Below, piece by piece: positions 17,775-29,800 of a DNA stretch of 64,000 bases. The notes below the pieces were generated by a model, which was given only the letters and a program-made list of their open reading frames with translations, was not told the origin of the DNA and did no database searches. The position numbers and the translations under genes were made by a program. The stretch is from NCBI GenBank assembly GCA_026692725.1, contig JAPMUG010000001.1, positions 744,001 to 808,000 on the forward strand. The letters are read 5' to 3'. The DNA comes from Ecytonucleospora hepatopenaei (lineage: Eukaryota; Microsporidia; Enterocytozoonidae). Every line of letters begins with the position of its first letter. Positions within the stretch are counted from its first letter, which is position 1.

Positions 17775-18401
17775 ATGACGGATACTTCTAAGCTTCCTTT
17801 ATTTGCTACACGCATGAATTTGCAAATAGTTAACCAAAAAATCACAGCTATGTTAAGAGGACATAGACTTTTAAAGCTAAAAGCAGATGCTCTTACACAA
17901 CAATTCCTTAAAATAGAAGAAAAATACAAAACTTTAGACAAAAACACAATGAATCTTTTTAAACAAGCTTATTTAGCACTAAATAAAGCCCAATTTTTAG
18001 GTGCTAACATAGACTTATTTATAAAAAATTCTGAAAAATATCCTGCATGCTTAAAAACACAAAAAACAATTGTTTCAGGAGTAACTCTGGTACATTTCTC
18101 AATTGAAACAAATTGCAATTCAGAAGAAATCCATGGTAGAGGCGGATTTACCTTTTATGATGCCAGGGTAAAGTTTAAAAAACTTTTAGAATTATTAGTT
18201 GAAATTTGTAGCATAAGAAACACTTATTTTTCACTTAAAAAGACATTAGATGCTACAAATAGAAGGGTAAATTCACTAGAAGTTCTTGTAATACCAAGAT
18301 TGTTAACAACAAGAAAGTTTATAAGTACAGAGTTAGATGAACAAGAAAGAGAAGAGTTTTATAGACTTAAAAAAATTCAAAAATTAAATAACAATTCTTA
18401 G
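17775..18401 (+). CDS. VMA8: V-type ATPase subunit D
   Basis: A 208-aa rotor subunit that couples ATP hydrolysis in V1 to proton transport in V0. The N-terminal helix (PLFATRMNLQIVNQKITAMLRGHRLLKLKADALTQQF) matches the conserved P(T/L)R..L...K.RL..A..G..LLK.K.DAL. The C-terminal helix TNRRVNSLEVLVIPRLLTTRKFISTELDEQEREEFYRLKKIQ is also conserved (NRRVNALE.V..P....T..YI..EL.E.ERE.F.RLK..Q). It is nearly full length compared with yeast (256 aa), lacking part of the tail. Confidence 0.95.
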   Translation: MTDTSKLPLFATRMNLQIVNQKITAMLRGHRLLKLKADALTQQFLKIEEKYKTLDKNTMNLFKQAYLALNKAQFLGANIDLFIKNSEKYPACLKTQKTIVSGVTLVHFSIETNCNSEEIHGRGGFTFYDARVKFKKLLELLVEICSIRNTYFSLKKTLDATNRRVNSLEVLVIPRLLTTRKFISTELDEQEREEFYRLKKIQKLNNNS

Positions 18402-18477
18402 TAAAAATTATAACTATAAATCTTGATATTTTATATTAAAAAATTATTTAACAATAACAAACAAATTTATATAAAAT

Positions 18478-19629
18478 TTAACCATATAATGGCAATTTAC
18501 TTTCTCTTCTGTTTACAACCTTTGAATATGCATCTTCGAAATCACTTTGATTAATCATGTACCTGCTGGCCCTTACTGCCAACATTCCTGCTTCCTGGCA
18601 TATAGAATTTAAATCTGCACAACTCAAATTTTCTGGTCGATTCACAAAATCCTCTAAAACAACATCTTCCCCTAAAGTCATTTTGTTGGTAATGGCCGTA
18701 AGCACCAGTCTTTTTTGCCTCTTGTCAGGATATGGAAATTCAATTTTTCTGTCAAGTCTTCCTGGCCTAAGCAACGCAGGGTCTATTGAGTCTGGTCTGT
18801 TTGTTGCCATTATCACCTTTACGTTGTTGCTCTGGTCAAATCCGTCCATTTGGTTCAGCAACTCAATCAACACTCTTTGCACTTCTCTGTCTGCGGATGT
18901 TGCAGAATCAAATCGCTTAGTTGCAATTGCATCGATTTCATCTATAAAAACAATAGAAGGAGCCTTTTCCTTTGCCAGTCTAAAAACATCCCTTACCATC
19001 CTTGGCCCCTCTCCAATGTATTTTTGTACAAACTCTGACCCATTCACCTTTATAAACGTTGCACTTGCATGGTTGGCCACTGCCTTTACCAGCATTGTCT
19101 TTCCTGTTCCTGGTGGGCCATAGAGAAGCACTCCGCGTGGTGGTTCAATTCCTATTGCTTTGTACTTTTCAAACTGTTTAAGAGGTAGTTCCACACACTC
19201 CCTAATTTCTTGCTTTTGTATGTCCATCCCTCCTATGTCATCGTATGTTACATCTGGTTTTTCTTCTTCCCCTACGACTGGAATTGTAGAATCTGCTTCA
19301 GGTGGTAACACATCTACAATTGCAGAAGAGTGACGATGCAGTGCAACGGTTGTATTTGGCACAAGCAGCTCCCTGTCTACTGTAGAGAGTATTTTGACAA
19401 CTGTGTTTGTTCCGGCACTAGAAGAAACTATTGCAGTTGTTCGATCTATAGCTTCAACAAACTGCCCCATTAACAGAGGAACACTTTTTACCCTGTTTAT
19501 TTCCTCTCTGCACCTTGCCAGTTCCAATCTTAAAATTTCTATTTCATTTGCTAAGTATTCTTCCTGTACTTTTAAAACATTCAGTTCCTGTTCTTTGTCA
19601 GTGTGTTCAATAAAAAATTGTTTAGTCAT
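18478..19629 (-). CDS. RPT3: 26S proteasome AAA-ATPase subunit Rpt3 (PSMC4)
   Basis: 383 aa. The N-terminal coiled coil (residues 10-48) is followed by the OB domain ([19 protein letters not shown]...[32 protein letters not shown]), the Rpt3-specific wording. The AAA core has [16 protein letters not shown], Walker A GPPGTGKT near 170, Walker [15 protein letters not shown], and the Arg-finger region [19 protein letters not shown]. The C-terminus ends Leu-Tyr-Gly, fitting the HbYX motif that opens the 20S gate. It is an unfoldase in the proteasome base. Confidence 0.96.
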   Translation of the reverse strand: MTKQFFIEHTDKEQELNVLKVQEEYLANEIEILRLELARCREEINRVKSVPLLMGQFVEAIDRTTAIVSSSAGTNTVVKILSTVDRELLVPNTTVALHRHSSAIVDVLPPEADSTIPVVGEEEKPDVTYDDIGGMDIQKQEIRECVELPLKQFEKYKAIGIEPPRGVLLYGPPGTGKTMLVKAVANHASATFIKVNGSEFVQKYIGEGPRMVRDVFRLAKEKAPSIVFIDEIDAIATKRFDSATSADREVQRVLIELLNQMDGFDQSNNVKVIMATNRPDSIDPALLRPGRLDRKIEFPYPDKRQKRLVLTAITNKMTLGEDVVLEDFVNRPENLSCADLNSICQEAGMLAVRASRYMINQSDFEDAYSKVVNRRESKLPLYG

Positions 19630-19790
19630 AAAATTTATAAATGTTTGTATAGCAAGGGTAGAAATATTTTATTTTTATCTATTTTATTAATTTTTAATTT
19701 ATTATTTATTGGTTTATTATTTATTTTAATCATATGATTTTAAACATATATTTATTTAAAACTAAGTTGTTAGATAAATACATAAAAATT

Positions 19791-20849
19791 TTATTTTTTT
19801 AAAAAATTATGCTTTAATGCCTCTTCTGCTGTTATTCTTTTTTTAGGATCAAGTTCAAGCAAACGTGACAGCAAATCTATTGCATCATCCTCTACAAATG
19901 AATCTCCATTGAACTTGTCTACCAATTCCCTAAAACCTACTTTTTCTTCAGGAATGCTTTCTATGTTACACCTCCACTTTCTTCCGTGCTTTTTTGCTAT
20001 TTCTCTCATTTCTGCATGACCAAATATTTGTGCTATTTCTACAAGACCGTCTATATCTTCTGTTGAAAGAAAAAAAGGATAGTTTAATGTTAAAATACAC
20101 AAAAATATAACACCAACTGACCACATGTCTATTGCAGTTGTCTGGTAAGGAGATTTAAATAAAATTTCGGGTGCTCTAAATCCACGGGTTCCAGCCCTGG
20201 ATGCTCTCATTTTTGGTCTGCTGTCATTTTCAAAATAACCCGGGGGTTTGCTTTGTTTAACAATGGAATTTATAAAAAGAACAGGATCTTTTTTGGCAGC
20301 ATCTGGAGAGTGCTTTCCTGCCTTTTGAGCAAGACCAAAATCTACCAAAAAACCTTGTTGTTCCTTAATGTTGTATAAAAAATTGCCAGGTTTTATGTCC
20401 CTGTGCATGTATCCATGAAAATGCACGTGTGAGACTGCATTTATCAAACATCTCATGTAACTTTTTACGTCTATAATGGTGCTTTTGATCAAAAAATCCT
20501 TAAAATCACATGCATCTATTAATGGAAACACTGCTTTTACATTATCCTTTTGCTTATGCACATTTAAAAGTAAAATACAATTGTTTTTTCCATCTAATTT
20601 CTGTAAAACTTTTAATTCGTCAAGTATCCGAAGCTGTGAGGTGGTTCTTACGAATCCCTTGATTGCCACGTTCATTCCGGTTTCCCTACATATTCCCTTA
20701 TATACACTACTAAAAGTTCCATATCCTATTTTGCTTTGAATTATATATTTATCACGTATAAAGTCAAATTCCCTCTCTATAAAAACATCTTCATCTTCTT
20801 CAATTTGTTTATGTTCTTTTTGTGAAATATTTTCTTTTTCACCTATCAT
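19791..20849 (-). CDS. CDC7: Cdc7-type (DDK) protein kinase
   Basis: A 352-aa kinase that should phosphorylate MCM helicase with a Dbf4-like partner to fire origins. Kinase motifs are GYGTFSSVYKG, MHRDIKPGNFLYN, VDFGLAQ, and the Cdc7-typical RASRAGTRGFRAPEILFKSPYQTTAIDMWSVGVI. Kinase insert 2 is short (PGYFENDSRPKM region), whereas yeast Cdc7 carries longer inserts; the protein is reduced from about 507 aa. HRDIKPGN with RAGTRGFRAPE distinguishes Cdc7 from CK1 and CK2. Confidence 0.9.
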   Translation of the reverse strand: MIGEKENISQKEHKQIEEDEDVFIEREFDFIRDKYIIQSKIGYGTFSSVYKGICRETGMNVAIKGFVRTTSQLRILDELKVLQKLDGKNNCILLLNVHKQKDNVKAVFPLIDACDFKDFLIKSTIIDVKSYMRCLINAVSHVHFHGYMHRDIKPGNFLYNIKEQQGFLVDFGLAQKAGKHSPDAAKKDPVLFINSIVKQSKPPGYFENDSRPKMRASRAGTRGFRAPEILFKSPYQTTAIDMWSVGVIFLCILTLNYPFFLSTEDIDGLVEIAQIFGHAEMREIAKKHGRKWRCNIESIPEEKVGFRELVDKFNGDSFVEDDAIDLLSRLLELDPKKRITAEEALKHNFLKK

Positions 20850-21057
20850 TTTAGGTCCTTAAAAATATTTTTTTATTTTATGCCTTAAAATATTATTTTA
20901 TACTTATAAAGTAATTATATATACAATATATATTATATAAAATTTATTATAATAATATATTAATTTATATCATAAACATAAATATTGAAATCATTAGTAT
21001 ATACACACATATATAAAACAAAACTTACAAAAACATTTATAATTTTTAAATATTTTA

Positions 21058-22776
21058 CTAATTTTCTTCTTTATTTAAAATATCACTCAATAGAAGTACT
21101 TTGTTACCTGCCTTTTCATTATATGCTTCTCCTATATCTGTTTCGAGTAGTTTTGACTTATCTTCCTTCTTTTTCAACAAACTTTTCAGTTTTGAAAGTA
21201 ACCCTATGCTTCCAACATTGCTTTTTGAAGAAATTGTTGGATTTTCATCTGATTCCTTTAACAATGATCTGTTCTTTCCATTCATATTTTTATAAAAATT
21301 AGAGACTGCATTGCTTATTTTTGATGAAGGTGTCTTATTCAGTGAGACCTCACACAATTTTACATTTCCCTTTTCACATGCAATGTTTTTTACATTTTTG
21401 GAAATTGGAACTGGCTGATTATAAGAGCTTTTCAGCATATTACCATAGCAAATGTTTATTTTACTTGGAACGCACCCACTGTTATTAACTGTCATACACA
21501 ATTTATTTTTGGAATTATCCCTGCAAAAACCTTCCAATTCTTTTACATCAAGCATAAAAGGCTCATTTATATTTTTGCCTGAAACACTAAAGACAGGAAC
21601 AACCCCATTTGAAGTGTTAACATATGTCATGTTAGGAAGTGAAACTTGTGATGTTCCAGGTGTGATTGGGACATATGCTTGTACGCTTGGTGAAACAGTA
21701 CTATCCGCCAAATGGATGTTCATTTCAGTAGGAACAGCCCGTGTCTTAACAACAAAGACGGTAGTAGCAGGCAATGTAACAGTTGAAAGAATTGTTTTAG
21801 TACACGGTGGTAGCTGAACAACAGAAGTGACTCTTTTTTCTTCAGTTTTTGTGACAACCGGCGCATAAGACGTGAGAGTTTCACGTGGTAATTCAACAGG
21901 CTGTACAAATGTTTTGACCTGTGTAATGGTGTCGTGCTTATAAGACGTGACTGTTCTTGCTGGTAGTGTCTGTACATAAGTCTGAGGAGGAATTCTAACA
22001 TAAACAGGTGGTTGGGTAGAAGTCACGGATTTAACGAGAGTTTCAGTCTTTGGAGGTTTTTCAATAACGACAGGTGGAGAAGTGTGGGTAACTGTAGTAA
22101 CCTGAGGAACGTAAGAAACAACCGTCTGGACTGCAGTTCTAACAATGACAGGCTGTGTTGCAATTGGAATTTGCGTTCTGCTTACGGGAGGTGCTGGATT
22201 TGAAGGAACGTTTCCTGTAGGTGCAGTGTCAAGGATGTTATGTGGATCATTGTGTGTAGGTGTCTTAGGCCCATTAGGCATCCAGTTGTTCAAATCATTT
22301 GGGTTTGTAGAAGGTGGAAGCAAGTTATCTCCAATTCCCCCCGGATTATATGATTCATTTCCATTGCTGCTATTTTGAGATGGATTGCTGTTATTTGGGT
22401 CAATTGGATTAAACGCAGATGGAATTAGTGCGTTGTTGGAAGGGCTGTAATTGCTTTTTGTGTTAGGTGTGTTATCCAGAGGATCTTTTTTTAGATTTCC
22501 ATTTTCATCAAGCACAGGGCTAGGAATCCCTGTGTAGTTTGCCTTGTTGTTTTCTGCATTTTCGTATGTTTTTCTTATTACGTCGGCAATATCCATGGGA
22601 CTGTAATCATCCTTACTGTTTTTATTAGTCAATATGTCATTGAGTGTTGTGCAATTTTCAGGACACCCTGCCGTGTATTCGATCCTGCACTCCACAGGAC
22701 ACTCGTTTGCAACAGGAGCGGATGCTCTGATATTTACCATAAAAATGGTTAAAGGTAACATTACTAACTTATCCAT
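21058..22776 (-). CDS. Secreted Pro/Thr/Cys-rich protein, candidate polar-tube or spore-wall protein
   Basis: 572 aa. An N-terminal signal peptide (about residues 1-20, LVMLPLTIFMVNIRASA) is followed by a Cys cluster (ECPVEC, GCPENC) and an Asn/Pro-rich stretch (about 100-200). A long Thr/Val/Pro-rich region (about 205-350) has loosely repeated VTSY, PPQTYVQT and PPVVI-type units, good targets for O-mannosylation. A C-terminal Cys set (FCRD, LCMT, GCVPS, ICYGN, ACEKG, LCEV) precedes a Lys-rich tail. Microsporidian PTP1 is likewise a secreted Pro-rich protein with Cys clusters at both ends, but I see no sequence match that proves it. Codon G+C is higher than in the neighbouring spacers. Confidence 0.65.
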   Translation of the reverse strand: MDKLVMLPLTIFMVNIRASAPVANECPVECRIEYTAGCPENCTTLNDILTNKNSKDDYSPMDIADVIRKTYENAENNKANYTGIPSPVLDENGNLKKDPLDNTPNTKSNYSPSNNALIPSAFNPIDPNNSNPSQNSSNGNESYNPGGIGDNLLPPSTNPNDLNNWMPNGPKTPTHNDPHNILDTAPTGNVPSNPAPPVSRTQIPIATQPVIVRTAVQTVVSYVPQVTTVTHTSPPVVIEKPPKTETLVKSVTSTQPPVYVRIPPQTYVQTLPARTVTSYKHDTITQVKTFVQPVELPRETLTSYAPVVTKTEEKRVTSVVQLPPCTKTILSTVTLPATTVFVVKTRAVPTEMNIHLADSTVSPSVQAYVPITPGTSQVSLPNMTYVNTSNGVVPVFSVSGKNINEPFMLDVKELEGFCRDNSKNKLCMTVNNSGCVPSKINICYGNMLKSSYNQPVPISKNVKNIACEKGNVKLCEVSLNKTPSSKISNAVSNFYKNMNGKNRSLLKESDENPTISSKSNVGSIGLLSKLKSLLKKKEDKSKLLETDIGEAYNEKAGNKVLLLSDILNKEEN

Positions 22777-23081
22777 ACTAATAAAGTTTCAGTGAAATGT
22801 TTTTTATTTACTTTTGTATCATACTGTTTCATCTATATTATATCATACATTAAATTTCAAAATTTATCTTTAAAACATCACATTAAAAATATTTGAAACA
22901 TTTTTTTAATGTTGATGCAATTTTTATATAAAAAACTCTTTTTAAAAAATTTAATGCTATTTTTAATCATTGTTATTATGTATGTTTAAATATTAAATTA
23001 TCCTTATTTATTTTTAGAAAGTTCTTATTTTTAGAAAAAGAAACATTATTGCTTTTTTGTTTGTTTACCCTTCTAAATAAA
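22777..23081. other. Divergent intergenic region
   Basis: About 305 bp between the divergent secreted-protein and ARL genes. It is A+T rich with no credible ORF. It should hold both promoters; the only recognisable signal is the CCC at 23068-23070. Confidence 0.5.
23068..23070 (+). promoter_or_regulatory. CCC motif before ARL start
   Basis: TTACCCTTCTAAATAAA precedes the ATG at 23082. It favours that start, with Gly2, over the in-frame TTG at 23049. Confidence 0.45.
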
Positions 23082-23723
23082 ATGGGAAACAAACTTTCTT
23101 TGGTATACGATAAGCTTAGCTCCCTGCTTTCTGTATTTAAATCAGACAAACAGGTTTCACTTACCATTCTTGGACTAGATGCTGCTGGAAAAACAACTCT
23201 CGTAAATTTGCTTAGGGGAGAAACTTTACATACAGTTCCTACCATCGGATTTAATGCAGAAGAAATTACAATCGACAAGACAACAATCAGACTGTGGGAC
23301 GTAGGTGGTCAAACATCAATAATTGTTTTTTGGAGGGAATATGTGAAAACAACAGATGGACTGATTTTTGTCATAGATTTGGCAGATAAAGACAGATTTG
23401 AATTGGCGTACAATGCATTTAAGCAGCTAACAGATGATTTAAGAGAAAACATACCTGTCTTTCTGTTACTTAACAAAACAGATTTGTTGTCCAGCGAGGA
23501 AAAACATGAGAACGTTTCAAAAATTAAGAAGCTGTTTAATTTTGACGAGCAAGGGGGTATGGTTGCAAATGGTAAGAAATACAGGTGTAAAATAATGGAA
23601 TGCTCGGTACAAAATGAGCAAAAAAATCTACTTCAAAACCAATCATATTCAGTTGAGTCAAGCAACATTTACAGTGGATTTAGGTGGGTAATGCGTGTAG
23701 CAGATGGTAAAGAGGGATTTTAA
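23082..23723 (+). CDS. ARF-like small GTPase
   Basis: 213 aa. Starting at 23082 gives MGNKLS, with Gly2 positioned for N-myristoylation as in ARF/ARL proteins. GTPase motifs are GLDAAGKTT (31-39), the switch I PTIGFN, WDVGGQ (G3), and NKTDLL (G4); CSVQN stands in for the G5 SA motif. ARF family members regulate membrane traffic by recruiting coats or tethers. Compared with typical ARFs (about 180 aa) it has insertions after G4 and a longer C-terminus, so assignment to ARF1, ARL1 or ARL2/3 is not safe. Confidence 0.88.
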   Translation: MGNKLSLVYDKLSSLLSVFKSDKQVSLTILGLDAAGKTTLVNLLRGETLHTVPTIGFNAEEITIDKTTIRLWDVGGQTSIIVFWREYVKTTDGLIFVIDLADKDRFELAYNAFKQLTDDLRENIPVFLLLNKTDLLSSEEKHENVSKIKKLFNFDEQGGMVANGKKYRCKIMECSVQNEQKNLLQNQSYSVESSNIYSGFRWVMRVADGKEGF

Positions 23724-23840
23724 TCTTAAATAAATGGTTTTTTATATAAAATATATTCTATAAACAATTATTTAATTGTGCATATTTTTATAACAATGTA
23801 TCTATTTTTACATTGTATTTAACCTTTAATTGTTAATAGT

Positions 23841-26800
23841 TTACTTATTTATTACAAAAAACATCTTAATAATTTCTATTATTTCCTTATCTAATTCATC
23901 ACAATGTTCTAATACCCTATATCTCATACCAAATGTACTTAAATAATTTTCTTGAATTATTTCTGAACCTATTACACTTACCTTTTTCATGTTCTTAATG
24001 TTTTTCTTATCAATAATCAACGCAATAAAATTGTCTATTTTACCACAGTTAAATATACCGTCTGTTAGTATCAAATTGAAACTACTGGTAGAGTCTATTA
24101 CAAAATCTACGTTGGTGCTTTCTTCATCAAAAGTAAATTCTTTTTCAATTTCCCCATACTTTATTTCCTTAGTTAAAGTACCAAACTTATATATTTTAAA
24201 TGAAATGCCAAGATTATTAAACACAATATTTAAAGTGTAAATTACATTGCTCAAAATGCTAACTACACCATAATCTGCCATACTTTTGCTATTGTCAACA
24301 TACAAATTAAATGAATAATCATATTTGTTCTTTTCTCTTTTCATCCATATTCTATCCTTGGTATAATTACTTGCTATATATTTTACAAGTGCCTTTATAC
24401 TAATTTTCTTACCATTTTTATAGTATCCCTTGTATTTTGAATGCTTATTGGCATCCATCACTCTTTTTATACTGTTAATAAGACCCATACAATTTTTTGT
24501 TATAGATGTGTCTATTTTTAGACGTTTCATTCCTGTTGTTATTTTTTCAGCCTCGTTTTTTTCATCATCTATTCTATTTTTTGTTTCTTCTGTCTGAACA
24601 AAAAATTCACCTTCCTCATTTTCTTCCAATTTATTATTTACTCCACTTTCATTTTTTAGTTTTAAAAAATCATCAACTTCATCTTTGGTGTTGCACGTTT
24701 GATTTACTGACATTTTTTCAAATTTATTTGTATCAAACAAATATTCCATTGCACTTTTTTGTTCTTTACCACTATTTGATTTTTCTGTTAAATTATCACT
24801 TACGTTGCTTTCAATGGTGTTTACATCGGAATTATTAGAAAACTCATCATTTATTACTTCTTCTTCTTCTTCTTCAGAATGATCATTTGATTGTTCTTCA
24901 CCCAGAACACTATTTTCACCATAATTTAAATCTTCGTTATATTTATCATCATGCATATCATCTTGTTCTTCTTTTGATTCTTCTCCATCAATCATGCCAT
25001 CAACACATTCACTTTCATATTTTTCAGGATCTAATTCTGCTTCTCCATTGTTTGCAACACTTTCAGCATCACTTTTTTCTTCTATTTTATCATTTTTATC
25101 ATATTCATCATTAATCTGTTCCTCTTTGATGTCTTCAAAATCACTTTCTTTGCTTGCTTCTTCTATTTCTTCATCGATATTTTTTATACCCTGGCCTATT
25201 TCATCATCTATTATTTCATAATTATTTTTTTCACTAGCTATTAAATCATAAACAAAACATACATAATACTCACATGTTTTATCATCAGTAAAATCAATAA
25301 TTTCTTTAATTAAACACTTGATTTGATCTGAATGTTCAATAATTTTAGCATTTTTATTAAAAAAGTGTATTAATTTACACAAACGATCATTTTCGAGGTT
25401 GTTATTGTTAATATAATATTCACTCACATTGTCAGTAAACTTTTTAACTTTATTTAAACCATCTTTACTTTGTAAAACAATTTTAAAATTGTGCATTTCA
25501 TTTTTTATATTTTTTATGCAAAATTCTTTGGTGTTTTTATGCACAAATGCAGAAATATCTAAATCTAAGACATTAACAACAGGTTGAATACCCCACCTTT
25601 CTCTATACTCGGAAATAATTTCAAAGTATCTGCTAAATGTTTTAATCATAGCTCTATTTATTTTGCAAATGACTTTATTTCTGATACTATAATCTTTCTT
25701 CGTAATATCAAAAGCTTTTAAAAGTCGCATCCAGTTAACATAAACTATATAATATTCCTTTTGGATCTGATTGTTAAAAAGCATGCAAAAATCATCAAAG
25801 TTTTTTATGAAAATCTCTAACATTTTGAGTTGCTGTAAAAACTCAAACACAGAAACACTATAAAAGAGCTTTTCACATGGTAAATTGTTTGCAAAATAAA
25901 ATAACCAACAATAATTTTCATTGTATAAAATTATTCTTTTATCAATAAATTTGTTAATGTGAATGACATTAGAAAAGATTTCATCTATTTTTTCATCATC
26001 TATATTTTTAATATTGTTTTTTAACTCTACCACCCATAAATTATACAATTCTTCAGGTTTTATAAAAACACTGGCATTTTCTAGTGCCATTTTTAAAATT
26101 TCTAGCTCATATTCATATATATCTTTCTTTTCATAATTAAAAACATTAGAATAATCAAAAATAACATTCCTTCTGCAATCAACAATATGCAAATATGGTT
26201 CTATCATTTCCATTTGTAAATTAATAGCATCGTTTAAATCACATTCATCATACTCTACAAAATTTAAAAGCATTGGACTCAGATCCCATTCCTTTTGGTT
26301 TTCTATAAAACTTACAGTGACTAATTTTAATTCTGATTGTTTTAAGTTTAAATCTTCTTCTGAATTTGCTCTGGCTAAAACTTTTTTGTATACAACTTCA
26401 CAGTATTCATTTTCAGTAACATTTCTAACTTGATTATTTTTTAACAACTGTAATGTAGCACTACTTAAATTATTTATTATGTTATTTTCCATCTCAAAAG
26501 ATATTTCTGTATTGCAAATCATTTCATAGAAATATTCTTTAAAGATATTTATGGTATGCCTATGCATAATAATCTGATTACTGTCAATTATTTTATATCC
26601 ATCTTTAGTATTTACAAAATTCTTTTTAACCTGTAAAAAATCACTGTAGTTCCTTTGAACATTTAAGCTGTCTAATTCTTTTTTATACTTAGAGTTGATA
26701 AGTTCAATTTCACCATTTTTATTTACAACTTGTTCTTTACAGTCTCTGTATTTGTAAAAATCATAATAAATTTTATCAATTTCATACAACTTTTCATTTA

Positions 26801-29800
26801 TTTCCTTGTTTTTCAAATTATTAATATCATTATAATAATCAATGATAGGATCTACTTTAAATTCATTAAAATCTTCATTTTTAATTTTTTTATTTTGTAA
26901 ATTTGAAATTTTTACAGGTACAGTAAAAGATTTTAAACGATTTGCAATATCAAAAACACTTGGAATCTCGCAATATTTTTTAAATGACAATTCCTTAAAA
27001 AACGCCTTTTTTAAACCTGTAGAACTTAACAATTCCTCATTAAAATTTGTAAAAAACCCACTCATTGACACTTCAATTAACTTAAAATGTTCTGATTTTG
27101 AAAATTCAATACATTTTTTATAAAAAACCACAGAATTGTTGTTTGCTTTTATTTCCTGTAGTTTATTTGTAGTTGTTTGTCTTTTACAATCTTTTTCAAA
27201 AATAAAATTATAGTTATGGATTCCTTCTACTTTATAAAATTTTAAAAATTTTTCAATATTTACATCTTCATATTCACTTTTAACTTTGTTTTTGCTAAAA
27301 AGTTCAAGACAGTTTATAACAGAGAGTTTTTTCATGCTTTCATTTTTATTGTTTTCAAAAAATGGATCTAAATTATTTGTTAGTTTTAGCAAGTCAACAG
27401 AATCATATGATTTGTCTAATAAAATCACATGACACCTGTCTAGCAATGGCTCACTAAACAATTCTATATTTTCAGAAAAACAAATAATTCTAAAATCTTT
27501 ATGCACTGGTATATTTGTTTGTTCTAAGTTGCTTTCAAAAACCACCATTTCTTTTTCAAATTCAAAAAGAGCTGTAAGCCTATCAAAAATGCTTTTGTCA
27601 ACGTATTCCGCATTATGAAGGACTACAATGCAATCAGACTGCGAATATGTAATCAAATCACTATATTTCCAATCAAAACAACTCGTTTCACTCACTTCTG
27701 TCTCATTTTTGACATATCTACCTATTATATCACCAATCTCTGTTTCTTTTGACAAATATATATGATATACTGCTTTTTTCATTAACCCTCCCACAAATTC
27801 TACCAGTGGTTTTCTTCCTATTCCGCCTTTCAAAATAACAGGAACATTATTTAATAAACACTTTGCAAGTTGATTTAAAGAAGGAATGTGTCTGTGTAAA
27901 AGCACAAAATCAGTGTTAATAAAATGATGCTTAAATACAATGTCTTTGGTACAGAAAAATTCTTCATCACAAAAATAAAAATCTTCTTCTTTTTGATCAT
28001 TTAGTTGACTTAAATACTCTGGGATTTTCCCCTCAAAATTCTTTTTCTTTTTTTCCATCAAGATCTGCTTAATGCAACTTCTTAATGAAATTTTTGTTTG
28101 ATTTTCGTTGTTAAATTTCACTTTCAGTGTATTAAAAAACATACAATTCTTATGATCATTTTTATCAACGTATTCTTCCAATATTTTTAGTTTTTGATGG
28201 TTATTGTATTCTTGTGCTTTTACCACAATAAACCTATCTAAAAAAGATTTAGGCAGTTCTTTACGACCTTTGGTTGCTGAAGGATTCATTGCTCCAAAAA
28301 TTTTAGCTTTTATTTTAATTGCTTTGCCCGTCATTAATACAATTTCTTTTCTGTAATCTAACATACTGTTTAGACCTTCTAAGACACTTTGGCTACACAA
28401 ATTAATTTCGTCAAACAATACAAAATAGTTTTCATCTTGTAAAGCACTTACTAAAAAAGAGTGTTTAAAAATAAAATCACCATTTTTACATGGTACAATG
28501 CTTCCTAACAAATCTTCAATTTCTGTATTTTCACTTAAATTTATTCTAAGCATTCTCTTTTGCATTTTTACCGCAAGATCTTTAACGACTGATGTTTTTC
28601 CTGTTCCAGGTTTACCTACCATCAAAACACCCATATCAACTGTAAAAGTCCTGAGTAAAATTTGCATAAAATCAAAATAAACAAAATTAAAATTGCTTTT
28701 TTCTTTTTTATCGCATACTTTTAAGTTATATCTCACATCATTTGTAATAGTACCATTTATAAAATTAATGCCTTCACAAATTAAATTTTCAAAGTTCATA
28801 TCAAAATCAATATTTATAAATTTATCACAAGTGTTTTCTATATCTTTTTTTGTTTTAACAACCCAAAAACTTTCTATAAAATCTATGAATAAGGTAAGTT
28901 TTCTTATACTTGAATTTTTTATAAAATTCAAAAAATATAAAGAATCTTCAATATTTTCTAACTTTTTATCAATAAATCTCTTAAAAGAATCATCTAATTT
29001 TTTGCTCTTTAAAATGGTTGCCTTTAAAATGGATATTTTATCATCAAAATCTATGTTAAAACAAAATTCTGTAAATCTATTTTTAAACGCAGGGGACAAA
29101 TCTTTTTTTCCATAAGAATATGCAGGATTCATTGTTGCAACTATTCTTACATTTTGAAAAGTATGTTGAGTATCTATTTCGGGAATATATATTGTTCTTT
29201 CACTTTCAAAAAGACTATTAAGTCTTTCAAGGATAGCAGAATCTGCCAAATTAATCTCATCAAATAAAAAACAAGATTGTTTTTTTAATGCTTTAACCAA
29301 AAAAGACTCTTTCCATATCATTTGCTTGTTTTCTATTGCATTTGTCCCTAAAAGCTCACAAACATCTGTATTTTCAGACAAATTCAATATTTTAAGTTCT
29401 TTTTGAAAAATAATTTCACTAACAATTTTACATAAAAAAGTTTTTCCTATACCCGTTTCACCCACAAGTAAAATATTTTCACAGTTTTCCCATGCATTGT
29501 AAATATGATAGATTAATGTTTTACAAGAATCAGTTAAGACAATATGAGTTTCCAACTTATATTTACTTAAAAAGTTAGCTATAAACTCTTTTCTATCTTT
29601 GTAAAGTTGTTCTAAAGAGCAAAAAATACGCTTATTTTTATAAAAAACATCGTAAACAATTTCAATAGAATTTTTTCTATATTTTTCTTCAAATTTAAAA
29701 GACATCAATTCAACAATATTCCAAAACAATTGCAAATAATCCTCGTTTTTTCTATGTATAAGCTTTAAAATTTCACGTATTGTTAAAAGATTTTCTGAAT

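Noticed and set aside
18557..19123. 188-codon plus-strand frame inside RPT3
   Set aside because: Antisense shadow of a strongly conserved AAA ATPase.
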